DNA of 64,000 nucleotides, taken from Armigeres subalbatus. Its lineage: Eukaryota; Arthropoda; Insecta; Diptera; Culicidae. The stretch is taken from positions 257,303,679 to 257,367,678 of the forward strand of contig NC_085139.1 in NCBI RefSeq assembly GCF_024139115.2. Direction: 5' to 3'. This document shows, one piece after another, positions 24,501 through 38,050 of the stretch (position 1 is the stretch's first letter; every line of letters starts with the position of its first letter). A program made the position numbers and the translations under genes. The notes under the pieces were generated by a model. The model did no database searches, had not been told where the DNA came from, and worked only from the letters and a program-made list of their open reading frames with translations.

Positions 24501-24690
24501 TTCCTCCAGGAGTTCTTTCGGGAGTTCCTCCAGGAATTCCTTCGGGAGTTCCTCCAGGAATTCCTTCGAGAGTTCCTCCAGGAATTCCTCCGGAAGTTCC
24601 TCCAAGAATCCCTCCGGAAGTTCCTCGGGAAGTTCTTCCAGAAATTTGTCCGGAAGTTCCTCCAGGAATTCCTCCGGATGTAGTGACCAA
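21591..24690. repeat. Minisatellite, 24-bp unit with a 12-bp phase inside
   Basis: The unit is a pair of related 12-mers, TTCCTCCGGAAG and TTCCTCCGGGAA, with GAATTC at most unit junctions. It is nearly pure from 21,591 to 23,890. It shrinks to a 12-bp unit (TCCTCCGGAAAT) from about 23,900 to 24,130, then returns to 24 bp with CCAGG replacing CCGGG in many units. Long frames exist on both strands because 24 and 12 are multiples of three and the unit lacks stops. Confidence 0.95.
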
Positions 24691-24724
24691 GTTTGCCTTA
24701 CAAAAGAATTATTCCACAACGTGT

Positions 24725-24960
24725 TATCCGGAGGAATTTTTGGAATGCTTCCCGAGGAATTCCTGGGGGAACTTCCGGATAAATTTTTGGAGAAGCTTCC
24801 AGAGGAATTCCTGGGGAAACTTCCGAAGAGATTCCTGGACGAATTGCTGGAGAAAATTGCGGAGGAGTTGCTGGAGGTACCTCCGGAGGAATTTTTTGAA
24901 AAACTTCCGGAGGAATTCCTAGAGGAACTTCCGGAGGTATTCCTGGAAGCTTCCGAAAAA
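24725..24960. repeat. Diverged 24-bp units in inverted orientation
   Basis: After a spacer of about 50 bp (24,677-24,728) the array continues as the reverse complement: GGAGGAATT, CTTCCGGAGG and GGAATTCCTGG motifs. Divergence is higher than in the main array. The orientation matches the array at 43,910-46,390. Confidence 0.8.
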
Positions 24961-26944
24961 ATCTGCAGAATTTTGTAGGCATAAAACTAGCCCACGCCGA
25001 ACCACGCCACTGCGTCGCCAATTACCAACGGCGTGACGCCGCCACGCCACCGCTGCAAGTAGCTCTGTATTTGAGATTTGAATCGCAAAAATTAAAAATC
25101 AATCCAGAGCGAGCTTGCTTACAAAACGAACTAAGGCTAAGTTTAGCTCTCAAACATGTTGTTAAGTAGCGTTTATTTTACTGAAAATATCTGTTGAACG
25201 CCAATCTTTCTATCCTAACACTATTTACCAATATGAAAGACGATCAAAAAGCTAGATTAATGTCGTCTAAGATCTTAATTAATGATGCTCGGTCTGAAGT
25301 ACGCTACTAACAACCAGGAACAAATTATTTATTATACCAAACAAACGTGATACTGGTGCAGAAGCGTGTGACACTTTCTGTGACATCTTCTCATGCAAGA
25401 TAAAACGGAATCTCGTGACAAGTAGGCGTTGAAAGTTTATGGCAACTCCTTCTCGGGTCACAACGTGTGGGTAATGTCACAAATTTTTCAGCTCTGAAAC
25501 AGGAAACCTGTCGCCACCACGATCCAGTTTGGCGACAAAGCATACTGAGGACCGCGCATGGAAGCGGCGGGGAAGCCGTTTCGAATTAACCAGTCGTGCA
25601 AATTCTCTGAACGACCGAACACAATGCCGGGAAGATAATGGCATGGCTTGCTGCGTTTGCAGCTACTGCCGAGCGATAAGGCAACTAATTCGAAATACTT
25701 GGCTAAATATGTTCGAATTCAATGACCAGAAGATAAGAGCTGAAAGAAAGATAAAAGCAATCAAAGCTTACTGAGCAAAGACAACGCGATAAGCGATATT
25801 AATGAGGTTATAATTTAATCTGAGTAATCAAACACGGGAACGAAAGTTCCAATATATTAAAGTTCATTCTTATGACCAGTAAGAGAGACCGTGGTTCAAT
25901 TTCGATTAAACCTAAATGTCCGTGCAATCCTCGCTAATGTCCCAGCTCGCGGCTTACTGTTTATGTTTATTCTGGCTTACAATGGCGCCCAAATATTGGT
26001 ATGCGATGCAATATAGCGCGCCTGCTACGACAAACAACGACGGTAGAGGTACGGTACGGGGCAGAATTGTGGGTCGCCGCTGAACGGCGGGCGATAAGCT
26101 CCGTCGTTAGGTAAACAAATGCGGAAACGATTAACTCGGTGCGGGGGTTCGCCATGATTAAGAGAGGGGAAATTGATGGAACTGCCGCCCGCGCCAGTGT
26201 CGACGGTGATTTATGATTGAGTGGCTTGCGTCCGCTGTCATTTTAGATAAGCCATTGATCATCTTTAATTATAAATTTGAGTTTTCATTCCCGGTAATAA
26301 ATTGAAGCCCATTTTAGCGCACTGCTCAAGGTTATGTAACCGTTACCGATTCAGCTTTCCTGCCACCGACCGTATTCTACCATTTCTCTTGCTTTCGCCG
26401 ATAGTATGCCATCATATTCTGGAATATTTATGCCACCTTCTCGCACATGTCGTGCCGTGTGAAAATCTATATTTACGATTCCACTCATTTTCTCCAATGT
26501 ACCTGCTGTCGTTCGTGGATTGTGCTATTTCCATATTTACGCCCTTTCCTTGATACACTCCGTTCTGTTTTCAAGGTTAGCTTTTACAAAATAGGTTTTG
26601 GATTATAGGCGGGGAAGGAGAAAGCCCCGAATGGCATGGCCGCCTGCACCATCGTCACATGAGTTTTGCGGATTTTCCACCTTTGCATGCTTGCGAGCCA
26701 CCAGTCATGCGATTAGAATCCTGTTTGAATCAGTTTAATTGCATTTAATTGGATATATGTCGACGATAAATAGTACACTTTTGTTGCATTCCGAAAGAGT
26801 TTGTGGCAAGTAAAATAATATTCTGCAGTGGATACGACATAATTTGAACCTTGCTTGACTATCAAGCGGTGTTGGTGTTTTTCTGTTTATTAGAAAAAGA
26901 AAAAACTTTTTAACTATTTCCTTTAAATATTATTTGAACAAACA
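24961..26944. other. No gene recognised
   Basis: No transposon end, tandem unit, RNA gene or domain is recognised. The sequence between about 25,500 and 26,560 looks single-copy. Confidence 0.45.
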
Positions 26945-29900
26945 TTTTAAATTCGATCCGACGAATCCCCGAATTCCGAAAAGCTTTTGATTCTGATGCG
27001 AAAACCACACTTTTCCATGCATAATCTTCAGATTCTAGTTCGCAATCTTCCGAATCCGATGCAAAATCTTTGAATTCCGTTGAATCTATAAACTGCAATA
27101 TGGAATCTTCTGATTCCGAAGCGGATTTTTTAAATATAGATTTTCAGATCCGAATTTCAATGTCGAATCTCCGGATTCCAAAGCGAACTCTTCAAAAGTT
27201 TCGGATTCCTACGGCGCGGAATCTACGATATAGACTTTTCGGATTTCAACACGGAATCTTCGGATTCTGACACGAGTTCTTCGTATTCCGATGTGAGGTC
27301 ATTGCATTTCGGATTTGACGTGATTCTCCGGATAACGACGAGGAAACAGATTTCAAAACGGATGCATCAGATTCAATGCAAATGTTTCATAAATAAAATC
27401 TCGGAAATTCGAAGCGGAATATCACGATTCTGAACCGAGATCTCGGAAATCCGAAGCCGAAGCGGTAACTTAAAATTCAAAAGCGGAGTCTCGGAGCTCC
27501 GAGCCAGAAACTGAGGCTTTCCAAGCTTCACTTTCTAGAGGAATCTTTAGGACTCAATGGAATCTCCACCAGATTAAAACGACATCTCCGCCTAATGATG
27601 AAGCGGAATCTCCACCAGACTTTGAAGCGTGGTATCCGCTGGATTACGAGGCGAAATCTCTGCGGAGTTTCTGTCGAACTCCGAAAAGGAATTCCAAAGC
27701 AAAATCTCTGCCGGATTCCGAAGCTGACTCTTCGCCTTATTCCGAAGCGTTATCTAAGCTCGATTCTATAGCGAAATCGTCGCCAAATTTCGAATAGGAA
27801 TTTTGGAATAGGATTCTAAGGCGAAATTTTTGTCGAATCTCCGTTTTCCCAAGTAAAATTTCCGCCTGAACCCGAACCAAAGCGGAATTTCTTCCAGATT
27901 TTGAAACGGAATCTACGCCGAACTAAAAAGCGGAATCCCGGCGAATCCTGAAGCGGAATCTCAGCCAAATACCGAAACGGAATCTTCACCGACATCAAAT
28001 GTCCGATGGATAACGTAAACTGAATCTCCGCCGAATTCCGAAACGAAATATTAGCCAGTTTTCGACACTGAATATCCGCTGGATTCTAAAGTGATATCTT
28101 GACAGAAGCGGAATTTCTACCGGATTCAAAAGCAGAAACACAGCCATTCCGAAGCGATATTTAACAAAATAGAAACAGAATCTCCGCTCCGATGTGGAAT
28201 CTATTCCGGACTCCGAGGCTCAATCTCCGAAGTATTCCGAGTGATAACTCCGCCGGTATTCGAAGAGAAATCTCCGCTGAGATAAAACCAGAAGCGGAAA
28301 CTCCTTCAGATGCCAAAACGTTATTTTGCACCGCATTCCGAAGCGAAATATCCGCTGGATTCCAACCAAAGATTTTTAGTTGGATTCCGAAGCTAAATCT
28401 CGATTGAATTCTGCACCAAAATCTCCGCCAGATTCCAAAGCGGAATCTCGGATGGAGCAGAGTCTAAACCTAATTCCGCAACGGAAACTACTTTGGATTG
28501 CAAAACGAAATCTGTGTAAGGTTCTAAGAATTCGCTTCGGAATCCAGCGAAAATTCCGTTTCGAGATTCATTTGAAATTCTACTTTGAAATCCCGCGGAA
28601 ATTCTACTTCGAAGTCAAGCAGAGATTCTGGATTCTATTCTATTCCGGATAATCTCCACCGGATTCTGAAGCAAAATCTCCGGCGGAGCATCCACCGAAT
28701 TCTGAAGCAGTAACCGCTGGACTCCGGAACGAAATATCCACCGGATTACGAAGCGAAATCTTCGCCGGACTGCTAAATAAAATCTTCGGAGTAATCTAAA
28801 GCGGAGTTTCCGCTGGATGCCAAAGCGAAGTCTCCGCCGGATTCCAAAGCGGAATCTCCGAAGGAGTCCGAAACGAAATCTCCTCCGAGTTCCGATGCGG
28901 TAACTCCGTCAGATTCAAAAAGGAGTCTGCGCCGGATTCGAAACGGAATCTCCACCGAAATTCGAAGCGTAGTATGCGCCGGATTCCGAAGCTAAATCTT
29001 TTTTTGATTCCGTAGCGGAATCCACGGCAATTCCGAAACAGATTTTTTTTTGTCAGATTCCGAGTCGGAATCTCCACCGGATGCAGAAGCGAAATCTCCG
29101 GTGGGTTCAAAGCGGAATCTCTGCTAGATTTCGAAGCAAAATATCCGCCGCATTCCGAGGCAGAATATTCGCCGAATTGTAAAGCAGATTCTTGGTCGAG
29201 TGCCGAAGCTAAATCTTGACTGAATTTCGAAGCAGACCCTCAACCGAATTCCGAAGCAGTATCTCCGCTGGATTCCGAAGCGAAATATCCGCCGGATTCC
29301 AAAGCAGAATCTCCGAAGGAGTCCGAAACGAAATCTCCACCGAATTCCGATGCGGAAATTCCGTTAGATTTGAAAAGGAGTCTGCGCCGGATCCGAAGCG
29401 GAATCTCCACCGAAATTCGAAGCGTAGTCTGCCCCGGATTCCGAAACTAAATATTTATTTGATTCCGTAGCGGAATCCACGTCGATTCCGAAACAGATTT
29501 TTTTGGTCAGATTCCAAGCCTTCGCCGGATTCCGAAGCAAAATCTTTGCCAACTCTCCTCTGAACTACGATGTGAATTCTCCGCTGGGTTACGGACGCGG
29601 AATCTTCGCAGAATTCCGAAGCGGAATCTTCTTTTGATTCTGAAGAGAAATATTGGCTGAATTTGGAAGCAGTTCTCCGCTGAATTACAAAGCGGATTCT
29701 CCGCCGGATTCCGAAGCGAAGTATCCGCCGAATTCCGAAGCGAAGTATACGCCGGATTCCAAAGCAAAATCTTCATCAAGTTCCAAAGCATTATCTAAAC
29801 TCGGTGACGGAGCGATCCAGATTCCGATCTCTATCGCATTCTTTTTTCGGACTTTTCGTCACAAATTCTGTAGCAGTATCTACGTCGGATTCCAAAGCGA

Positions 29901-32900
29901 AATTTCCGCCGGATTCCGAAATGAAATCTCCGCCGGATTCTAAAGCGAAGTCTTTGCTGCATGTCAAAGCGGAAAATGCTCCGGAGTCCAAAACGAAATT
30001 TCCTCCGAATTGGGATGCGGAAATTCTGCCAAATTCGAAACGGAGTGCGCCAGATTCGAAGTGGAATCTCCACCGAATTTCGAGACGTAGTCTCCGCCGG
30101 ATTTCGAACCGCAATCGTTACTTGACTTTGTAGCGAAATAAACGCCGGATTCCGAAACGGATTTTTTGTCGGATTCCAAACCGGAATCTTCGCCGGGATC
30201 CGAAGCGAAATCTTTGCCAAATCTCTTCTGGCTTTCGAAGTTAGTTCTCCGGTGGATTACGGAAGCGGAATCTCCTCTGCTTTCTGAAGCGAAATCTTGG
30301 ATTCCAAAGTGGATACTCCACCGGATTCTGAAGCGAAGTATCCGCCGGATTCCAAAACGAACATAACTCGGTAACGGAGCGGAATCTCCGCTGCATTTCG
30401 AAACAGAACGTTCGTCGCCTTCCGAAGCGGAATTTCCAATACATTCTGAAGCGGAATCTTCACCAGCATCCGAAGCGGAGTCTTCACCTGCACCCGAAGC
30501 GGAATCTTCACCTCGATCTTCACCGGACTCCGACACGGAATCTAAATCTGATTCCGAATCGGAATCTCCTTTGGATTCCAAAACGGAATCTCCTTTGGAT
30601 TCCAAAACGGAATCTACGTCGGATTCTAAGAATTCGTTTTGAAATCCGTTGGAGATTCTGCTTCGGAATCCAGTAAAGACTCCGCTTCGGAGTCCAATGG
30701 AGTTTCCAATTCGGAATCCGAAGGAGATTCCGCTCCGAAATACAATAGAGGTCCCGATCCGATTCTAAGACGAAGTCTTTGCTGCATGCCAAAGCGGAAA
30801 ATCCTCTGGAATCTAAAACGAAATTTCCTCAGAACTGGGATGCGGAAATTCCGCAAGATTTAAAACAGGAGTCTGCACCGGATTCGAAGTGGAATCTCCA
30901 CCGAATTTCGAAGCGCAGTCTCCGCCAGATTTCGAACCGAAATCTTTACTTGATTCCGTAGCGAAATCTTTGACGAATCTTGACATCGCAGAATTCCGAT
31001 GCGTAGTATCTATCAGTTACCGAAGCGGAATCTCTTCTGGTTTCTGAAGCGAAATCTTGGCCGTATTCGGAAGCGAAATTTCTGCTGGATTTGAAAGTGG
31101 ATTCTTCGCCGAATTCCGAAGTGGAATATTCGCTGGATTGCAATGCGGAATCTCCACCAAACTCCAAAGCATCATATGATCTTGATAACGGAGCGGAATC
31201 TCCGCTGCATATCGCAACGGAACCTTCGCCGCCTTCCGAAGCGGAATCTCCAATGCGTTCCTAATCAGAATCACCTTCGGATTCTAAAACGGAATCTGCG
31301 CCACATTCCGAAGCGAAATATCCGCTGGATTCCAAAGCGAAATATTCACAGGATTACGAAGCGAAATCTCCGCCGGATTCCGAAATGAAATCTCTGCCGG
31401 ATGCTGAAGCAAAGTTTCTGCCGGATTCCAAAGCGAAATCTTGGAAGAAGTCCGAAACGAAACCTTCTCCGAATTCCGATGCGGAAATTCCGCCAGTTTC
31501 AAAAAGGAGTCTGCGCAGGATTCGAAGCGGAATATCATCCAAATTTTGAAGCGCAGTCTCCGCGGGATTCCGAAACAAAATCTTTACTTGATTCCGTAGC
31601 GGAATCCACACCGGATTACGAAACGGATTTTTGTCGGATTCCGAGCCGGAATCTTCGCCGAATTTCGAAGCGAAATTTTTGCCGAATATCTTCTGGATGG
31701 CGATGTGAATTCTCTGCTGGATTACGGAAGCGGAATCTTCTTTGGATTCTGGAGCGAAATTTTGGCCAAATTCGTAAGCGGATTCTCCGCCGGATTCCAT
31801 ATCGGAATCGTCATCAAGCTGTAAAGCATCATCTGCGCTCGGTAACGGAGCGGAATCTCCGCTGCATTTCGTAACAGAACAATCGTCGCCTTCTGAAGCG
31901 GAATGTCCGATGCATTCCGAAGCAAAATCTTCACCGGCATCCGAAACGGAATCTTTACCTCTGCACCGGATTCTGAAACGTGGAATTTCCTTCGAATTCT
32001 AAAACGAAATATGCGTCGGATCCTAAAACAGATTCTCTACCACATTTCGAAGCGGAGTATCCTTCAGAATCCAAAGTGGAATGTCCGCTGGATACCGGAG
32101 CAGAATTGCTGATGGATTCAGAAATGGAATTTTCGCTGGATTCCGAAGCGAGTTCCTGCCGAAGTCTGAAACGGAATCTCCGTGGCATTCCAAAGCGAAA
32201 TCTCCGCTAGTTTCCGAAGATTTTTTTTGTCGTATTCCGAAGCGTTACTTAAACTTTTGATTCAGAGCGGGTTTTCCACCGGATTCTGAAGCGAAATCTT
32301 CGTATGATTCGAAACAGAATATTCACAGTACTCCAAAACAGAATCTTCGCCGGACGTCTAAGCAGAATCTAAGCCCGATTCTAAAATTAAATCCTTGCCG
32401 GATACTAAGGCGCAACCTCCGCTGCATCTCGAGTGAAATCTGCCCCGTATTTCGATGAAGAATCTCCATTGGAGTGCTTACCAGAATTTTCGCCGGATTC
32501 CAAAGCGGAATTTTAGCCCGATTCCGAAGCGGAATTTGTGCCAGATACTGTAATGGAATTGCCAACTTATTTCAAACCGTGATCTTCACCGGATTCTGAA
32601 GCGGAGCCTTTGTCACATTCGAAGCGTATTTCCAAAGAAATCCGAAGCGGAGTCGCCACCGAATTCTGAAACGTAATCTTAACTTGATTCTGTAGCAAAA
32701 TCTTAGCCGGATTTCGAAGTAGAATCTTTGCTGGGCTCCGAAGCGACATCTTCGCCGGATTACTTTGCTGGATTCTCAAGCGAAATCTCCGCTGAACTCC
32801 GAAGCGCCAGATTGCGAATTGGAATTTCCACCAAATTTCGAAAAGGGATTTCCACCGACTTCCAAAGTGGAATCTCTATTCGATTGCGAAGTAGTATCGG

Positions 32901-35900
32901 AATGTTCACTGAAATCAGAAGCGGATTTGGTAGCGAGATTTCGCTACCGGAACCTCGGAATCATCGGAAATGAAATTTCCACTGAATTAAATGCGGCACC
33001 GGAATCTCCTCTGGATTTCAAAGCAAAATCTCCGCCAGACTTTGAAGCAGAATTGCCGATGGATGCTGAAACGGAATTTCCGCTGAATCCCAGCGTTATC
33101 ACCACCGAATTCCAAAACGGGATTTCCGCCAGACTCCGAAGCGAAATATTCGCAGGATTCGGAGTGGAATATTCACAGGACCCGAAGCAGAATTTCCGCC
33201 ACAATCTTAAGCGGAATTAGAGCCCGGTTCCGAAGTGAAATCTTCGCCAAGTACTGAGGCGCAATTTTCGCTGCATCCCGAGCGCAATCTGCCCCGTATT
33301 TCGATGAGGAACCTCCATCGGGTCCTTGCAAGAATGTTCGCCAGGTTCCAAAGAGGAATCTCTGCTGCATTCCGAAGCGGAGTTTCTGCCAGATACTGAA
33401 ATAAAATTTCCCCCGTATTTCAAAGCGTGATCTTCACCGGATTCCGAGGCGGAGTCTTTGTCGGATTAGAAGCGGTATTTCCACCGGAATCACTGCCTGA
33501 TTCTGAAATGTAATTTTAACTTAACTCCGTAGCGAAATCTTTGCCAGATTTCTAAGAGAAATATTTGCTGGGCTTCAAAGCGGAGTCTCCGCCGGATTCC
33601 TTCGGAATATCTTCGTTGGATTCTGAAGTATTCGGCCATCTTATTGGTCGTTTTGGACCGCGGCAAGGAGCGAGGAAGATCCCCAAGCCACCCCGGCGTT
33701 ACCACCGGTAAGCCGCAGCGAGCCGTGTCGTCGGCAACAGAAGGAGGAAAGTGTCAGCCACCAACGCTACGTAGGCCGTTGAAGGGCGAAGGAAGTAAAG
33801 ATTCCGTGCCGAGGAGGAAGAAAACCGCCGTCGCCGGCGTGAATGCCCTTGCATCGAAAGTTGAAGACAAGGAAGGACGGAAGGAGAGCTAGGCAGAGGA
33901 CGAGGAAGTACAGGAGTTGAAAAAGGAGGAAGTGAAGTGGTGGAGTGCTGCCAGGAAGAGGGGCCCAGAGGAAGACAGGTTAGCTAGACTTAAGAAAGTG
34001 AAAGAGTGGAGACAATAAAGTGTCGCATTGTGAAGATCTGTGGTTTTCCATACATTTTGATTGCGAGAGTACCCTGCCCGCGAGTAGCTTGGGGTGAGCG
34101 TGCCGACCCTGGCCATTGATTCAGGGAGTCTCAGCATAGCTCAGGCCATACTTAGCCAATTATTACACCCCAAAGCATTATCTAAACTCTTTAATTTCGA
34201 ACAGAACCTTCGTCGCATTCCGATGCGGAATCTCCAAAGCATTCTGAAGCGGATTCTCCACCAAAATCTCCACCTCGATCTCCACCAGATTACGAAATGG
34301 AATCTAAACCAGATTCCGAAGCGAAATTGCCTTCAGATTTCAAAACGGAATCTCCATCGCATTTTGAAGCGAAATCTCCTTCGGATTCCGAAGCCAGATT
34401 CCGAAGAATCAGAATTGCCGATGGATTCCGAAATTGAATTTCCGCTAGATTCCGAAGCGAGTTCTTTGCCGAAATCCGAAACGAAATCTTCATCGCATTC
34501 CAAAGCGCTGATTTCAAAAAAAAAAGTTTGCTTGCCCGTTTCCTAAGCGTTATCTAAGCTTGATTCTGAAGCAAAATCACCGCCGAATTCCAAGGCGGGA
34601 TTCCCGCCGGATTCCGAAACGAAATCTTCGTAGGGTTCGGAGCGGAATATTCACAGAACTCCGAAGCAGAATTTCCGCCAAATTCTTAAGCAATATTTAA
34701 GTCCGGTTCCAAAGTGAAATCTTCGCCGGATTCTGAGGTACAATCTCCGCTACATCTTGAGCGAAATCTGCCCCGTATTTCGATGAGGAATCTCCATCGG
34801 AGTCCTGCAAGAATTTTCACCAGATTCCAATCTCCGCTGGATTCCGATGCGGATTTTCTGCCAGATACTTAAATGGGATTTCCCCGGTATTTTGAAGGGT
34901 GATGTTTACCGGATTCCGAAGCGAAGTCGCCACCTGATTCTGAAATCTTAACTTGATTCCGTAATCTTAACTTGATTCCGTAGCGAAATCTTTGCCAGAT
35001 TTCAAATTGAATTTTTTGCTAGGCTCCGAAGCGGAGCCTCCGCCAGATTCCTTAGCGGAATATCCGCCGTATTCCGTAGCAGAGTCTACGCCGGATTCCG
35101 AAGCGGATTCTAAACTTTATTCCGAAGCAGAGTTTTCGCCGGATTCCAAAGCGGAATCTCCGCCGGATTCCGAAGAGGGATTTTGACCAGATTCATAATT
35201 CCAAAGCGAAATTTTTATCGAATAGATCATCAAGTGGAGTCTCCGCCAGATTCCGAAACGTAATCTTAACTTGAGTCCATAGTGGAATCTACGCTGAATT
35301 CCAAAGCGGAGTCATCGCTGGATTCGAGGTGAAATCTTTGCCGAATTTCGAAACGGGATCTCCACCGAATTCCAAAGCGGAATCTCCGTCCGATTGCGAA
35401 GCATTATCGGAGTCTACGTCCGATTGCACAGCATTACCGAAAACTTCACTGGAATCCGGAGCAAAATCTTTATCGGATTCAGTAGCGAAATCTCCGCCGA
35501 TTTCCGAAGCGGAATCTCCGCCGGATTCAAAACGAAATTTCCGCTTCGAAATGGAATTTTCACTCCGCCGGATTACGAAGCGAAATTTCCAACCATAGGA
35601 ATCTTCGCCGGATTCCGAGGTGGACTTTCCGTCGCATTCCGAGACGGAATATCCTTCGGATTGAGAAGCGAAATCTCCGCTGGATTCAAAGCGGAATCTC
35701 CGTTCCGAAGCGATATCCCCTCTAGAGTTCGAAGCGGAATCTTTGCCGCATTTCGAAGTGAAATATCAGCCGGATTCCAACGCAGATTCTTGGTCGGATT
35801 CCGAAGCTAAACCTCGACTGAACTCCAAAAAGGAGCCTCCACTGAAATCCGAAGCTGAATTCCGAAGCGAAATATCCACCGGATTACGAAGCGAAATCTC

Positions 35901-38050
35901 CGCCGGATTCCAAAGCTGAATTTCCGAAGGAGTCTGAAACGAAATCACCTCTGAATTCCAAAGTAGAAATTCCGCCTGATTTGAAAAGAATACTACACCG
36001 GATTCGAAGCGGAATCTCAACCGAATTTTAAAGGGTAGTCTCCGCCGGATTCCGAAACGAAATCTTTACTTGTTTTCGTACCGGAATCCACGGCGGATTT
36101 CGAAACGAATTTTTTGTCGGATTCCGAACCGTGATCTTCGCCGTATTCCGAAGCGGATTTTTCAGCCTAACATCCTTTGGAATGCAATGTGAATTCTCCG
36201 CTGGATTACAGAATCGGGATCTCCGCAGAATTCTGATGCGTAGTATCTATCAGTTGCCGAAGCGGAATCTCCTCTGGATCCTGAAGCGAAATCTTGGCCG
36301 AATTCAGAAGCGAAATTTACGCCGAATTCCATAGCGGAGTTACCGGCGGATTCAAAGCGGAATCTTTGCCAGATTCCGAAGCGAAATTTCCGCCGACTCT
36401 CTTAAAGGGATCTCCACCGACTTCCAAAGTGGAATCTCTATTCTATTGTGAAGCATGTCGGAATTTTCGCTGAAATCAGAAGCGGAATCTCCGCCGGATT
36501 CGGTAGTGAAATCTCCGTCGGTTTCTAACGCGGAGTCCCGGAGTCTTCGGAAATGGAATTTCCACTGAATTTACATGCGGAATCTCCGCCGCACTTCGTG
36601 GTGATATCTTTGTCGGATTTCTAAGTGGAATCTTTGCTGTACTCCGAAGCGGTGTCTCCGCCAGATTCCTTAGTGACATCTTCGTTGGATTCTAAAGCGA
36701 AACTTTGGCTGGATCCCGAAACGAAATTCCTGCCAGAGTCCGATGCAGAATATCCGCCGAATTTCGTAGCGAAGCCTACGCCGGATTCCGAAGCAGAATC
36801 CCCGCTGGATTTCGAAGAGGAATTTCAGCCCCATTCATAATCTTCGCCGGATAATCTTCGCTGAATTCTGAAGCGGAATACTAACTTGATTCTATAGCAG
36901 AGTCTCCGTCAGATTTCGGAACGTTATCTTCACTTGGAATCTATGCCGAATTCTAAAGCGGAGTCACCACTGGATTCGAAGCCAGATTTCGAAACGAAAT
37001 TCTCGCCGAATTTCGAAAAGGGATCTTCACCGACTTCAAAGCAGAATATCTATTCTATTGCGATGCATTATCGGAATTTTTGCTGAAATCAGAAGCGTAT
37101 TCTCTGCCGGATTCGATATCGCAATCTCTGCCGGTTTCCAATGCGGAATCTCGGAATCTTCGGAAATGGAATTTCCACTGAATTTAGATGCGGAAACTCT
37201 GTCGCACTTCGTAGCGAAATCTGATTTCAAAGTGGAATCTTTGCTGAACTTCGAAGCGGAGTCTCCAACCGGATTCCTTAGTGATATCCTCGTTGGGTTC
37301 TAAAGCAAAATTTTGGCCGGATTCCGAAGTGAAATCTTCGCCGGACTCCGAAGCGGAATAGCCGTCGAATTCCGTAGCGGAGTATACGCCGGATTTCGAA
37401 GCGGATTCTAAACATGATTCCGAAGTAGAGTTTTCGCCGTATTCCAAAGTGGAATCTCCGCCGGATTTCGAAGCAGAATCTAAGCTGGATTCCGAAGAAG
37501 AATTTGGTTAGTAATCTTCGCTGAATTCCAAAACGGAATCTTTATCGAATTCTGAAGCAGAGTCTCCGCCAGACTTCCATACGTAATCCCAACTTTATTT
37601 CGTAGCGGAGTCACCACCGGATTAGAAGGAATCTTTACCAACAGATTTTGGAAGCGGGATCTCCACTGAGTTCCAAAGCGGAATCTCCGTCCGATTGCGG
37701 AGCCTCATCGGAATCTTCACTGGAATCCGGAGCGGAATCTTTGCCAGATTCGGTAGCGAAATCTCCGCCGGTTTCCGAAGCGGAATCTCCACCAGATTGC
37801 AAAGCGAAATTTCCGCTCCGAAATGGAATTTCCACTGGATGTAGAAGCGAAATTCCCGCCGCACTTTGAAGCTGGATTCCGAAGCAAAAACTCCGCCGGT
37901 TTGCGAAGCGGAATCCCACTGAATTCCGAAGCGAAATCTCCGCTGTATGATGAAGTGAAATCTCAACCAGTTTTCGAAGCAAAATTTTAGCTGGATTGCG
38001 AAGCGAAATTTCCAACGAATTCAAAAGCGGTATCTCCGCTGGATTTCGAC
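26945..38050. repeat. 11-kb decayed 24-bp minisatellite
   Basis: The region is built from units close to GGATTCCGAAGC followed by GGAATCTCCGCC. The core GATTCCGAAGCGGAATC is a 17-base imperfect palindrome. Units diverge by many substitutions and indels, so frames are short and broken, unlike the younger arrays. About 440 unit lengths fit in the span outside the island. A non-repeat island sits at 33,630-34,172. The 24-bp period is shared with the other two arrays, but the unit sequence differs. Confidence 0.92.
33630..34172 (+). other. Non-repeat island inside the decayed minisatellite
   Basis: The repeat stops after GATTCTGAAG and resumes at AAAGCATTATC. The island has a plus-strand open frame from about 33,644 to 33,892 rich in Lys, Arg, Glu and Ser; charged sequence continues past its stop to about 34,018, and AATAAA follows at 34,014. 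It looks like part of an inserted retroelement (Gag-like or long terminal repeat), but there is no domain I can name and no clean target duplication. Confidence 0.45.

Noticed and set aside
20591..24719. Long repeat proteins rich in Gly, Glu-Leu-Pro or Phe-Leu-Arg-Lys
   Set aside because: They overlap in several frames on both strands of one minisatellite, have no unique domain and follow directly from a unit length divisible by three.
26945..38050. Many short frames in the decayed array
   Set aside because: They are Ser-Pro-Asp-Ser-Glu or Arg-Ile-Pro-Lys-Arg-Asn repeats translated from the 24-bp unit and are broken by indels.
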